Part shown: positions 33,587 through 41,110 of the stretch, in pieces
Layout: each line of letters begins with the position of its first letter
How positions within the stretch are numbered: the first letter of the stretch is position 1
Source: Lumbricus terrestris
Lineage: Eukaryota; Annelida; Clitellata; Crassiclitellata; Lumbricidae
DNA length: 64,000 nucleotides
Reading direction: 5' to 3'
Assembly: GCA_949752735.1 (NCBI GenBank)
Contig: OX457042.1
Coordinates: forward strand, 35,601,289 to 35,665,288
Position numbers and translations under genes: made by a program
The notes under the pieces: model-generated
The model's input: the letters and a program-made list of their open reading frames with translations, nothing else
Databases searched by the model: none
What the model was told of the DNA's origin: nothing

Positions 33587-34486
33587 TTATAATGTCGACA
33601 TTATATTTTTGTAACCATCTTTACTCAGCGCTTCTTGCCGTAGTAACTCGTCGCATATCGCCACGATCTCGTTTCTTACTCCGTTGCCACCCACCCTGTA
33701 GCTCTGAATTCTTAGCTCTAGCTGTTTCGCTAATACATTTGGGTCTTCGGAGATGACGATTACACCAACGCCTTTACCTACCGTACCTGGGGCCTTCTTT
33801 TGAATCTTCCCCCATATCGGTTTGATAATTTGATTATATTTAGCGCCCACAGATGATCTAGGTCTGTTTGGATTTTTTTCCTGTCTTAAAGCATTCGTTG
33901 TGGTGAGAATCTCGGCGTAATCAGCCATGTCATTATCATCGTATATCGTGTCGTTCGGTTCTTTCATCGTCAACAACTCCCAAAGTCCCGGTGTTCCTGT
34001 GTAAGTCTTATTTACAACCGTCACGTCATCTCCTTGTATCGAAATCGGAGTGTTGCCGATGTAGAATTGGTTATTTTTTTCGTTTATTCCAAACGTCGTG
34101 TCGGTGATTTTTTTATCGGAGGCGTATTGACGAAGGTACTTAGTCGCCATATCTCCTAAATACAGGGTTCTGATATCCTCAGTCGGATCGGAGCTATACG
34201 CTTCTATCGCTGGACGCTGAAGACCTTGTAACGAAGGAAGTGCTTGTAACGCATTTGAAGTAGCTACCGAATTTTGGTTGATCGCGGATAATAAGACATT
34301 TTGCTCTTTGGAAATTGCGGATTGGGAATCGACGATAGGTTTGAAGAACTTGGTTAAATCTTGCTGAAGCCCCGAATCTCCTAATTTCTCCGATAAAAAG
34401 TTTTGTTGGATATTCTTCTTTGTTTTCAGATATTCTGCAACTAAATCGTTTCTTTTCGCGGGGTCGGTTATTTTTACAAACGGCAT
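33587..34486 (-). CDS. DUF8207-like Polinton protein
   Basis: 299 aa. The N-terminus (KITDPAKRNDLVAEYLKTKK) is predicted helical; a beta-rich C-terminal half carries GTPGLWELLTMKEPND and later LRIQSYRVGGNGVRNEIVAI. This matches my memory of a conserved Polinton protein family labelled DUF8207 in animal genomes. The biochemical role is unknown. It sits in the virion gene block, so a structural or assembly role is likely. Its first 50 codons were copied into the chimeric ORF at 34597-34977. Confidence 0.65.
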   Translation of the reverse strand: MPFVKITDPAKRNDLVAEYLKTKKNIQQNFLSEKLGDSGLQQDLTKFFKPIVDSQSAISKEQNVLLSAINQNSVATSNALQALPSLQGLQRPAIEAYSSDPTEDIRTLYLGDMATKYLRQYASDKKITDTTFGINEKNNQFYIGNTPISIQGDDVTVVNKTYTGTPGLWELLTMKEPNDTIYDDNDMADYAEILTTTNALRQEKNPNRPRSSVGAKYNQIIKPIWGKIQKKAPGTVGKGVGVIVISEDPNVLAKQLELRIQSYRVGGNGVRNEIVAICDELLRQEALSKDGYKNIMSTL

Positions 34487-34496
34487 TTTAAAATTA

Positions 34497-35140
34497 GAAA
34501 CATAATGTTTTCAGACGTGTTTTTTGACGTGTGAAAAAACATAAGTTAGACGTATTTCCAGACGTAACGACATACGTCTACATGTTTTCACGTATGTTAG
34601 TCTTTTTTGATAGATTCGTTACCAACTGAAAACCATCTCGTACATTGATAGTTTCTTACTTCCCTTTCGGATTTAGTATCCACCTCTATTTTAATATCTA
34701 CCGAACCCTCCTCATCTGAAATGTTATCGTCTTGGAGAGCTTTTAAAATATACTCGTTGATCGTGTTGATTGTCTCTATAGTTAGCGTTTTGATCTTTTC
34801 ATCCGTCTCAGCTTTCATCTCAGCTTTTTTATCGACATAGTCGAGGATTATTCTTTGCACCCATGAATCATCTATTATCTCCGATAAATTGCTTTGTTGA
34901 ATATTCTCCCTGTTTTTCCGATATTTTGCACTGTAATCGTCTCCTTTCGCGAAGTCTTTGATTATTATACACGACATTTTAATTAAGTAAGAAAAAAAAA
35001 TATAATGTTTTCAGACGTATTTTTTTTGACGTGTGAAAAACATAAGTTAGACGTATTTCCAGACGTAACGACATACGTCTACATGTTTTCACGTATGTTC
35101 GCGTTAGTCGTTTTTTTGATAGATTCGTTATTTTTCTCAA
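34497..35140 (-). repeat. Approximately 500-bp tandem duplication inside the Polinton
   Basis: The ACGT-rich intergenic segment with TTCCAGACGTAACGACATAC occurs at about 34501-34612 and again at about 35001-35120, an offset of 500 bp. Coding sequence on both sides is duplicated too, generating the chimeric ORF between the copies. Each copy holds the inverted repeat AGACGTA-acgaca-TACGTCT. Confidence 0.85.
34597..34977 (-). CDS. Chimeric ORF from tandem duplication
   Basis: 126 aa. The first ~50 residues (IKDFAKGDDYSAKYRKNREN, IQQSNLSE) are a diverged copy of the N-terminus of the 299-aa gene. The rest (EKIKTLTIETINTI, ALQDDNISDEE, ending NESIKKD) is a diverged copy of the C-terminal half of the 232-aa gene. 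It has its own AATTAAAATG start. It ends a few residues earlier than the parent because of a short deletion in the repeat. It may be expressed or merely a by-product; no function can be assigned. Confidence 0.6.
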   Translation of the reverse strand: MSCIIIKDFAKGDDYSAKYRKNRENIQQSNLSEIIDDSWVQRIILDYVDKKAEMKAETDEKIKTLTIETINTINEYILKALQDDNISDEEGSVDIKIEVDTKSEREVRNYQCTRWFSVGNESIKKD

Positions 35141-35777
35141 ACATGGATTGCAAGTGCTGCCTGACTTCATCTTTTCCACGATCTATGAGTGATTGTTTCG
35201 TCACCTCGTCCATCGCGTCTATCGCAACTTTAATATTACTCCTAATTTCTTCTTTCATACCGTTGAATTTTTCAATCTCGCTTAGGATCAGGGAATATTC
35301 ATCGTCTGAAATGTTATCATCCATGAGAGCTCTTGAAATATGGTCGCTGATCGTGTTGAGTTTCGCGTCGGCTAGCGTTTTGATCTTTTCATGCTTCTCT
35401 GCCTTCAGCGCGAGCTTTTTACTGATGTAGATACCGATTATACTTAGCAACCCCACACCTAATGCCGCTCCTTCCAAAGCCATAGCAATGGGTGCCGCGA
35501 TTATAGTGGATAATACTCCGATTCCTGAAACTCCGAGTCCCATCGTGACTGCTGAGAGGATACCACCTACTGCGCCGAGCACGCTTACACTTCTATGATA
35601 CTTTTTACTCAAAGCCGCTCTTTTGTCTCGTACTTGCTCGATTTCCTTCTTAATTTCGCCAATCTTTTGAAGTCGATACGTTTGCGCCGACCCTGTGACG
35701 ATATGTATTTCTCCTTCCGGTGCTGATGGTAGCTTCGGATAGAGTGATTGTGTTGTTTTGATGCCGTCGTATTCCAT
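35079..35777 (-). CDS. Membrane/coiled-coil Polinton protein
   Basis: 232 aa. A charged coiled-coil-like segment (residues 38-62) precedes a hydrophobic, glycine-rich stretch at 64-118 long enough for two or three membrane spans. Then comes a helical region with ISRALMDDNISDDEYSLILS and EIEKFNGMKEEIR. The last motif recurs in Polinton proteins as I recall them, but no function is established. A role in membrane interaction or virion assembly is plausible. The start ATG at 35777 follows TAAATAAAACGA, one of two starts in the element without AAAATG. Confidence 0.62.
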   Translation of the reverse strand: MEYDGIKTTQSLYPKLPSAPEGEIHIVTGSAQTYRLQKIGEIKKEIEQVRDKRAALSKKYHRSVSVLGAVGGILSAVTMGLGVSGIGVLSTIIAAPIAMALEGAALGVGLLSIIGIYISKKLALKAEKHEKIKTLADAKLNTISDHISRALMDDNISDDEYSLILSEIEKFNGMKEEIRSNIKVAIDAMDEVTKQSLIDRGKDEVRQHLQSMFEKNNESIKKTTNANIRENM

Positions 35778-35802
35778 TCGTTTTATTTACGCGATATATT
35801 TT

Positions 35803-36201
35803 TTAGATTAGATAATTTACACGACATAGCGAATCTCCCGCGTTGATGGTTACCACTGAATCGGAGTTGTTTTGAATAGTGACTATGATATCATCAACCA
35901 CATCATCTGAAACCACTTCGTTTTGTAGACTGCATCTTAGTTCTTTGATACTCTGTTTGAGGGAAATGAGACAAAGTCCCGCAGACATTTCTACACCGAG
36001 TCCAAGAGTTAGCGTAGTTGTCGTCCTTGGTTGTATCGTTATAACATTTTGCGAAAAAATCTCCCACCTTACACCTCCTAGTAGTCTAATTGGTTGGTGA
36101 GTAACGTAGCTCAACACCTTCCAATGGACTGAAACGGGTTGCGTTCTAACCTCTACCTGCCTAGTTGGTTTAGTTCCAAATTTGTGCAATGGTCTCGACA
36201 T
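35803..36201 (-). CDS. dUTPase-fold protein without recognisable catalytic motifs
   Basis: 132 aa. The C-terminal two thirds follows the dUTPase beta-strand order: ITIQPRTTTTLTLGLGVEMS, AGLCLISL, DIIVTIQNNSDSVVTINAGD, SLCRVNYL. The final NNSDSVVTINAGD-SLCRVNYL corresponds to the N-x-G-D-x-xxQL ending. The catalytic PRSG and the GxxDxxYRG motifs are not visible. It may be a structural or regulatory exaptation. The alternative is a jelly-roll minor capsid protein, so confidence is moderate. Confidence 0.45.
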   Translation of the reverse strand: MSRPLHKFGTKPTRQVEVRTQPVSVHWKVLSYVTHQPIRLLGGVRWEIFSQNVITIQPRTTTTLTLGLGVEMSAGLCLISLKQSIKELRCSLQNEVVSDDVVDDIIVTIQNNSDSVVTINAGDSLCRVNYLI

Positions 36202-36216
36202 TTTATAAACACTAAA

Positions 36217-36822
36217 TTATAATATCCAGCCGAGTATCGGAATTTTTTGAAACGGGGAATTAGGACCCAGTAAAAATCCTTTACCAACAGGCACATACCC
36301 CGACCCTGTTTTCATGAACAACCCGGATCCTGCTATCGAGGCGCCTTTTGGCCATGGGGACATGTACAAACCAGACCCGGCTGCTTTTATCTTAAACCAC
36401 TTATTACCGTCCTTAATATACGCTACGTCCTTACGGTACGCTACACCAGATCCACTGATTTTATCTACAATCTTCGACGTAGCCGCGGAACCTAAACCAC
36501 TCATAGCCCCCATCGCTAAACTAGGTATAAGGGTTTTCGCTATCGTTGCTAGAAACGGAAGAATGGCGCCTATGAATCCTCCTTCGACTTTCTTATTGTG
36601 CTCCAATTGCGTTTTACTCATTTTGATGACTGCGCCTGTTCCTTTTTCGTACGCCTTTGTCATTTTATTGATTTGAGCCTGTGTGAAAGCAAACATATCG
36701 TCGCCTTTAAAATCATCGTGTGCTAGTTTGATACTCACACCAGTTCCTGCTTGAAGAGATTTTTGAATTTTGTCTCGTTGTCCTTCTGAAATATTGACTT
36801 TATATCCTATGTAGCGACTCAT
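36217..36822 (-). CDS. Glycine-rich minor virion protein with cleavage motifs
   Basis: 201 aa. A helical N-terminal part repeats a pattern (AGTGVSIKLAHDDFKGDD and KGTGAVIKMSKTQLEH). A hydrophobic segment at 81-115 (GGFIGAILPFLATIAKTLIP) could be membrane-active. The C-terminal half is glycine-rich with GSGLYM/GSGLFM repeats. Adenain-type motifs [MIL]xGxG occur at MSGLG (107-111), ISGSG (122-126) and IAGSG (163-167). It is probably a processed internal protein analogous to adenovirus pVI or pX; that analogy is inferred. It lies between the penton-like and dUTPase-fold genes. Confidence 0.65.
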   Translation of the reverse strand: MSRYIGYKVNISEGQRDKIQKSLQAGTGVSIKLAHDDFKGDDMFAFTQAQINKMTKAYEKGTGAVIKMSKTQLEHNKKVEGGFIGAILPFLATIAKTLIPSLAMGAMSGLGSAATSKIVDKISGSGVAYRKDVAYIKDGNKWFKIKAAGSGLYMSPWPKGASIAGSGLFMKTGSGYVPVGKGFLLGPNSPFQKIPILGWIL

Positions 36823-36843
36823 TTTAGTTTACAAAAAAAACTT

Positions 36844-37638
36844 TCAAACTTCTCTGATATGAAAACGAATCGTCAATTCTTCTCCTCTAAGATTTACCTC
36901 TTTCCCATTTTGGTCTGTGAGCATCGTTGTCATCGTTGAAATGGTAGATAGCGTAATGGGGAGATAAATTAAATTATGCGGCACTTCGATAATTTTGTAT
37001 CCCGGGGCTACGTTCGGGAAAAAAGAATGTATTACGTTTACCGTCGTTCCGTTAATGTACGAAGACCCGATAATGTCGTTGGTCAGTAGTAAATTGCTGA
37101 TACTCATTATATCTACTATGTTCTTCGATTCGTTATATCCTTCAAGATAGATATATTTTATAAAACCTAGAACCTTTCCAATCGAATTCCGAGGCGTAAA
37201 ATCAACCGCATAGTGCTCTGCTATATTTAACACAGTCTTCAACGTATTGGTGTTTGGTTCTATTGAGATACAGTACTCTGAATTTTCCCTGTCGTAATGC
37301 CCATTCTCCTTCATGATTCTCTGTATGTGGTCGTTGATATCTGTTATTTCATAGCTTCCCTCCGGTATTTCTATGTTAAACCAAGGGCTCACGCCAGTCG
37401 GTGAATACCTAAAGTTGTTGTTTGTCGCGTCGATATTTGGAAAAGAATAGTATGTTGCGAGATTTACGAGGGCCATTTCGTATTTTTTATTTTTGTCTAG
37501 TTCAATAGGTGGATTAAAATTTGTTCTGATTTTCGTGCTCTTTTCGCTTAGCAGAATGTAAAATGACTTTTTTGGTTCCGTGTTACGAGCCGTCTTTTCC
37601 GTATTATCAGCTATCTGTTTGAGAAGCGATGATTCCAT
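36844..37638 (-). CDS. Minor capsid protein, penton-like
   Basis: 264 aa. After a charged N-terminus it shows a beta-rich body with the landmarks of the Polinton minor capsid (single jelly-roll) family: YEMALVNLATYYSFPNI, PEGSYEITDINDHIQ, GKVLGFI, then IIEVPHNLIYLPI and GEELTIRFHI at the end. It should occupy the capsid vertices. It lies directly after the packaging ATPase on the same strand. The ATG follows TAATCAAA. Confidence 0.78.
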   Translation of the reverse strand: MESSLLKQIADNTEKTARNTEPKKSFYILLSEKSTKIRTNFNPPIELDKNKKYEMALVNLATYYSFPNIDATNNNFRYSPTGVSPWFNIEIPEGSYEITDINDHIQRIMKENGHYDRENSEYCISIEPNTNTLKTVLNIAEHYAVDFTPRNSIGKVLGFIKYIYLEGYNESKNIVDIMSISNLLLTNDIIGSSYINGTTVNVIHSFFPNVAPGYKIIEVPHNLIYLPITLSTISTMTTMLTDQNGKEVNLRGEELTIRFHIREV

Positions 37639-37660
37639 TTTGATTATACAATAAATTTTT

Positions 37661-38452
37661 CTACAGTGGATCCTCGATTATATAAAATTGATCGAATCCG
37701 CAGCGGTATTTACCATTGTACTTTTCGCTACTGAGGTCGATGACTAAGAATCCGTGCGGTTGTTCCCATACCGTTTCGCATAGTTTTTTAAATTCATCTT
37801 TTGTCATGTCTGTACTTACATGGTCGTTATAGATATGGTTGAGGTTTTTCGAGTCCTGCTTGAACAGGCAAATAAAGTTTGCATTCTCTCTGATCGTTTG
37901 CCGATGCAGATTGAAATAATTCTGAGCGAGGTAAAAACAGTCCACATTACTATGCCTTCCCCGAATATAATATGCTTCACACTTGTTTTGTTTTTCTAAT
38001 TGTAAATCATCAAAAATCATCAGATTCTTCTTTTCGCTACTTAAGGCACTAGGGTCTGGCACGTCTTCAGCTTTTTCAAAGAACTTGGCAATTATATCGG
38101 ATTTGGCTTCCGATTTTAATGTTTTTGCCATTTGTTCCATAACGAGGGCTGGCGGCGCTTTTAGTTCCATGATTTCCTCTTGAAGCTCGAATAAACCAAC
38201 GATCGCTTCTTTCGGTAATTTTTCTTCGAAGGCTTTTTTAATAATATGATATTCAGGTTGAAACAGAGATTTACCGAATACCTGGAGGTTATTATAGTCT
38301 AACCAGCCTGGCCTGAGTAATAGATTCAGAAGAAGCGTCGTTTTTCCGCAGCCAGACTTTCCGATTAACAGCCCCCGTATACTTTTGGGTAGTAGAGGAT
38401 TATTAAATCTTTTCGATAGCGCAGATCCCCAACTCAAATCTTTGATTTCCAT
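37661..38452 (-). CDS. FtsK/HerA-family packaging ATPase
   Basis: 263 aa P-loop ATPase expected to pump the element's DNA into the capsid. Walker A is GKSGCGKT (residues 31-38) and Walker B is LMIFDDL. A downstream YIRGRHSNVDCFYLAQNYF supplies the arginine finger and sensor region typical of the A32-like group. It is the first gene of the minus-strand block and is divergent from the PLA2 gene, sharing a 25-bp AT-rich intergenic region. The ATG follows AAATAAA. Confidence 0.93.
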   Translation of the reverse strand: MEIKDLSWGSALSKRFNNPLLPKSIRGLLIGKSGCGKTTLLLNLLLRPGWLDYNNLQVFGKSLFQPEYHIIKKAFEEKLPKEAIVGLFELQEEIMELKAPPALVMEQMAKTLKSEAKSDIIAKFFEKAEDVPDPSALSSEKKNLMIFDDLQLEKQNKCEAYYIRGRHSNVDCFYLAQNYFNLHRQTIRENANFICLFKQDSKNLNHIYNDHVSTDMTKDEFKKLCETVWEQPHGFLVIDLSSEKYNGKYRCGFDQFYIIEDPL

Positions 38453-38477
38453 TTTATTTATGTATTAAAAAAGCGAG

Positions 38478-39032
38478 ATGTATTGTGTAAAGTGTAAAAA
38501 ACAGACTGAAACGAGAGATGTGCAGAACGCCGTCGCTAATAACGGAAGATCCATGCTTAGGGGCGTTTGCGTTGTATGTGGGAAAACTAAAACTCAATTC
38601 GTAAAAGGCCCTACTACTAAGGGTGGAGATCTGGTTAGTTCGTTGAATGCAGCTACTAGTAACATTAAGCTACCTTGGGCTGAGTTTCCCGGTGAGATGC
38701 ATTTGCCAGGCCACCATTTTACAGGCCCAGGTACAAGGCTAGACAAGAGACTGAATCCTGACGGGACTTTCAAAGAGTGGAGCAAACCTGTGGATAGGGT
38801 AGATAACGCGGCTTATCACCACGATTTAGCTTACGATCAACACACCGATACGGCTTCTAGGAATATCGCAGATAGAGCTATGATTAATGATTTGAACAAC
38901 ATTCCTAATCCTACTATCCGGGAGCGTGTAGAGAGGGCAATCGTTAAACCAATCTTGTCAGCTAAAACGAGCCTTGGTTTGGGTTTACCTTCAAAAAACG
39001 GCAAAGTCGCGGGGAGGAAGAAAAAACGCTAA
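38478..39032 (+). CDS. Zinc-ribbon plus parvovirus-type phospholipase A2 domain
   Basis: 184 aa. Residues 1-36 form a four-cysteine zinc ribbon (C3, C6, C31, C34) of the DUF5679 type. Residues about 75-120 carry a phospholipase A2-like calcium loop (FTGPGTRL) and the catalytic His-Asp (H115, D116 in YHHDLAYD). The C-terminus is basic (GRKKKR), which may target the nucleus. In small DNA viruses this PLA2 type helps escape endosomes, so a role in cell entry is plausible. The ATG follows AAAAAAGCGAG, not AAAATG. Its last 66 nt overlap the open integrase frame in the -1 register. Confidence 0.8.
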   Translation: MYCVKCKKQTETRDVQNAVANNGRSMLRGVCVVCGKTKTQFVKGPTTKGGDLVSSLNAATSNIKLPWAEFPGEMHLPGHHFTGPGTRLDKRLNPDGTFKEWSKPVDRVDNAAYHHDLAYDQHTDTASRNIADRAMINDLNNIPNPTIRERVERAIVKPILSAKTSLGLGLPSKNGKVAGRKKKR

Positions 39033-39046
39033 AGTGGACAGATACG

Positions 39047-39943
39047 TTGGCGAATGAACTGCATAGACCAGTGGTTAAACATTTTAGAAAGAGAAAGGTG
39101 ATTGTTAATGGGATAGATGAGATATGGGCCGCTGATCTTGTAGATATGCAGGCATTTGCTAAAGATAATAATGGGGTGAAATACCTATTAACCGTTATAG
39201 ATGTGTTTTCAAAGTTCGGCTGGATTGTACCATTGAATGATAAGAGTGGGAAATCTACAGCGAGCGGTTTCGTGAAGATACTCGAGGGTGGGAGGAAACC
39301 GGGTAAATTGTGGGTTGATAAAGGGAAAGAATTTTATAACAAGGACGTAAAGAATTTGGTTGAATTGTACTCTACTGAGAATGAAGAAAAATCTTGCGTC
39401 GTTGAGAGATGGAATAGGACTATGAAAGATAAAATGTTCAAGTACTTTACAGCTAATTCAACGAGAAGATATATCGATATATTAGACAAAATGGTTATCA
39501 ATTATAATAATACAAGGCATTCTTCCATTAAAATGACACCCGTTAAGGCTAGTATGAAAGTGAATGAAAAGGCTGTATTTATGAATTTAAACGGTAAAGA
39601 GATTTCAGAGCCTATTGTACCAAAGTTTTCAATTGGTGATAAAGTCAGAATAACTAAGAAGAAGAATATTTTTGAGAAGGGATACACACCCCGATGGACT
39701 GAGGAGGTATTTACAGTATCCCAGATTCAATACACGGTTCCACCAACTTATAAAATTACTGATTCTAATGGAGAGGAAATACAAGGTAGTTTTTATGAAC
39801 AAGAATTACAGAAAACGACTCAAGAAATATTTAGAATAGAAAAAATTATCAGGAAACGTGGGAAGAAATCGCTCGTGAAGTGGCTTGGATATCCAGAGTC
39901 TTTTAATTCGTGGGTAGATAATGAAGACTTAGTGGTCGTGTGA
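39047..39943 (+). CDS. Polinton DDE integrase with C-terminal chromodomain
   Basis: About 298 aa from the listed TTG. The retroviral-type core shows D30 (AADLVDM), D91 (WVDKGKEFY) and E120 (VVERWNRT). A chromodomain-like end (RIEKIIRKRGKKSLVKWLGY, PESFNSWVDNEDLV) may guide insertion through histone marks. The frame is open from 38966, but the first in-frame ATG (39146) lies after D30, so a normal start is missing. TTG at 39047, a -1 shift from the PLA2 gene at its six-A run, or splicing are possible. The zinc-binding HHCC domain is not visible in the listed frame. It must have worked at least once to give the 6-bp target duplication. Confidence 0.9.
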   Translation: MANELHRPVVKHFRKRKVIVNGIDEIWAADLVDMQAFAKDNNGVKYLLTVIDVFSKFGWIVPLNDKSGKSTASGFVKILEGGRKPGKLWVDKGKEFYNKDVKNLVELYSTENEEKSCVVERWNRTMKDKMFKYFTANSTRRYIDILDKMVINYNNTRHSSIKMTPVKASMKVNEKAVFMNLNGKEISEPIVPKFSIGDKVRITKKKNIFEKGYTPRWTEEVFTVSQIQYTVPPTYKITDSNGEEIQGSFYEQELQKTTQEIFRIEKIIRKRGKKSLVKWLGYPESFNSWVDNEDLVVV

Positions 39944-39980
39944 TGATAGTTATTTCCTAGCCGACGTAATCGCCTTAAAT

Positions 39981-40334
39981 TCGAAACTACTGGAAATTCC
40001 CCGCATGATGAGTCGTTGGCGCGTGCTGGGGTGGATATTTTTTGAACCATGGGCTGGGTAGTTGGCAAAAGTTGAACCATGGTTTGGGTAGTTGGCAGAA
40101 GTTGGCAAGAAAATTTTTTTTGTTATTTTAAATAGTAGGAAAAAAAAATAAATTTGTGTGTTGGAAAAAAGTTGAACCATGGTTATGGGTGGCATATTTT
40201 TTTGAACCATGGTTGTGGGTCGATATATTTTTGAACCATGGTTATGGGCCGATATATTTTTGAACCATGGTTATGGGTGATTTGGAAAAGTTTAACCATG
40301 ATTAAGGTCAAATGTCCCAGAATAGTCTTAATCT
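39981..40334 (-). repeat. Polinton right terminal inverted repeat
   Basis: Inverse of 24754-25107, of equal length (354 bp) and matching where compared. It contains the same seven CATGGTT-centred motifs. It ends in CT directly before GATGGG. Confidence 0.95.
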
Positions 40335-40340
40335 GATGGG
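40335..40340. repeat. Right target-site duplication GATGGG
   Basis: Identical to 24744-24749 on the other side of the Polinton. Confidence 0.9.
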
Positions 40341-40529
40341 CATATTAGGTTGAGTGGCCACTTCACCTGATTGCCCAACAACATGGTACCAATGCATGGC
40401 ATTGCAGTGGACATTCTTATTTACCTTTCTATCCTGTGGGGAACACTATAAACCTCTTTTTCTGAGATTTCACACTCTAGTATATTTTCCTCTAGACATC
40501 ATGCATCCAAACTCTGTATTATATAGATT

Positions 40530-41110
40530 ACTAGTTGTGGTACCCGGCATTGCCCGGAATTTTAGCATTCGGGCCGTTCCACGCCAACCCCTCCGTCCCT
40601 CCCTCCATCCACTATTCCTCCCACCCTCCTTCCATCTCTCCCACTCTCCCTCTCTCCCACCATCCCCTCCTCCATCCCACCATGCCCTCCCTCCCACCCT
40701 ATCTCTCACCCTCCTACCCTCCTTTCCACCCTCCCTCCCTCCTACTCTCCCTTCCTCCTTGACCCACCCACACCCCACCACACTCCGACCTCGACGGTAC
40801 GCGAACTGTGAAATCCGGAATGGCAAAGCGCTGGCCTTAATGCCTCTAAAATGGTGTCAACCGCTGCTTTTATGCGTATGGGCCCCGAAAGAAAAGTGCT
40901 GTCATAAGCCTGTGAGGGAAACGGCCAACAGGGAAAATGAGAGTTTTTGCTCCCCACCCTGGCCCCCATGGTGGCAGAGATTCACCGACTCCCCAATGAC
41001 CAGTGTCAGGTCGACCCCGACCCCTGCGAAGGATTGGGGTCGATTGCTTCGAAACTGTGGCCGTGCATAGCTAACACACAAACAATCAAACAAACACAGA
41101 CTTACTGAAT
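40530..41110 (+). repeat. Interspersed repeat with pyrimidine-rich core
   Basis: It starts ACTAGTTGTGGTACCCGGCA and TTGCCCGGAATTTTAG, holds a CT-rich run (40590-40770), and ends near TATATATAAGAT. The same start recurs at 43157 (ACTAGATGTGTTACCCGGTG). It lies in intron 8 after the Polinton. The long open frames here are low-complexity artefacts. Confidence 0.5.

Larger units (their letters stand above)
24750..40334. mobile_element. Complete Maverick/Polinton (about 15.6 kb)
   Basis: The element has 354-bp terminal inverted repeats, 5'-AG and CT-3' ends, and a perfect GATGGG duplication. It carries the full diagnostic gene set: protein-primed polymerase B, DDE integrase, adenain-like protease, packaging ATPase, double-jelly-roll capsid protein and penton-like protein. 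Genes run in three blocks: plus (25205-30603 and 30641-31375), minus (38452-31403) and plus (38478-39943). ORFs are tightly packed and intact apart from the integrase start, which suggests a recent insertion or an active family. It lies in intron 8 of the NUP50-kinase gene and has no obvious link to host gene function. Confidence 0.97.

Noticed and set aside
34979..35179. 66-codon minus-strand frame between the chimeric ORF and the membrane protein gene
   Set aside because: It overlaps the membrane protein's C-terminus in another frame and covers the ACGT-rich repeat; a shadow frame.
39018..39032. Canonical -1 frameshift heptamer A AAA AAC before the PLA2 stop
   Set aside because: The letters are present, but in the PLA2 frame the codons are AAG AAA AAA CGC, so the heptamer is out of register. 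Slippage on six A residues remains possible but is not the classical signal.
39047..39943. A retroviral or LTR-retrotransposon integrase
   Set aside because: No reverse transcriptase, protease-gag context or LTRs are present. The gene lies inside 354-bp TIRs with a Polinton gene set and a 6-bp target duplication.
40354..41070. 238-codon open frame in CT-rich sequence
   Set aside because: Low-complexity Pro/Ser/Leu translation of a repeat; no conserved motif and no splice context.
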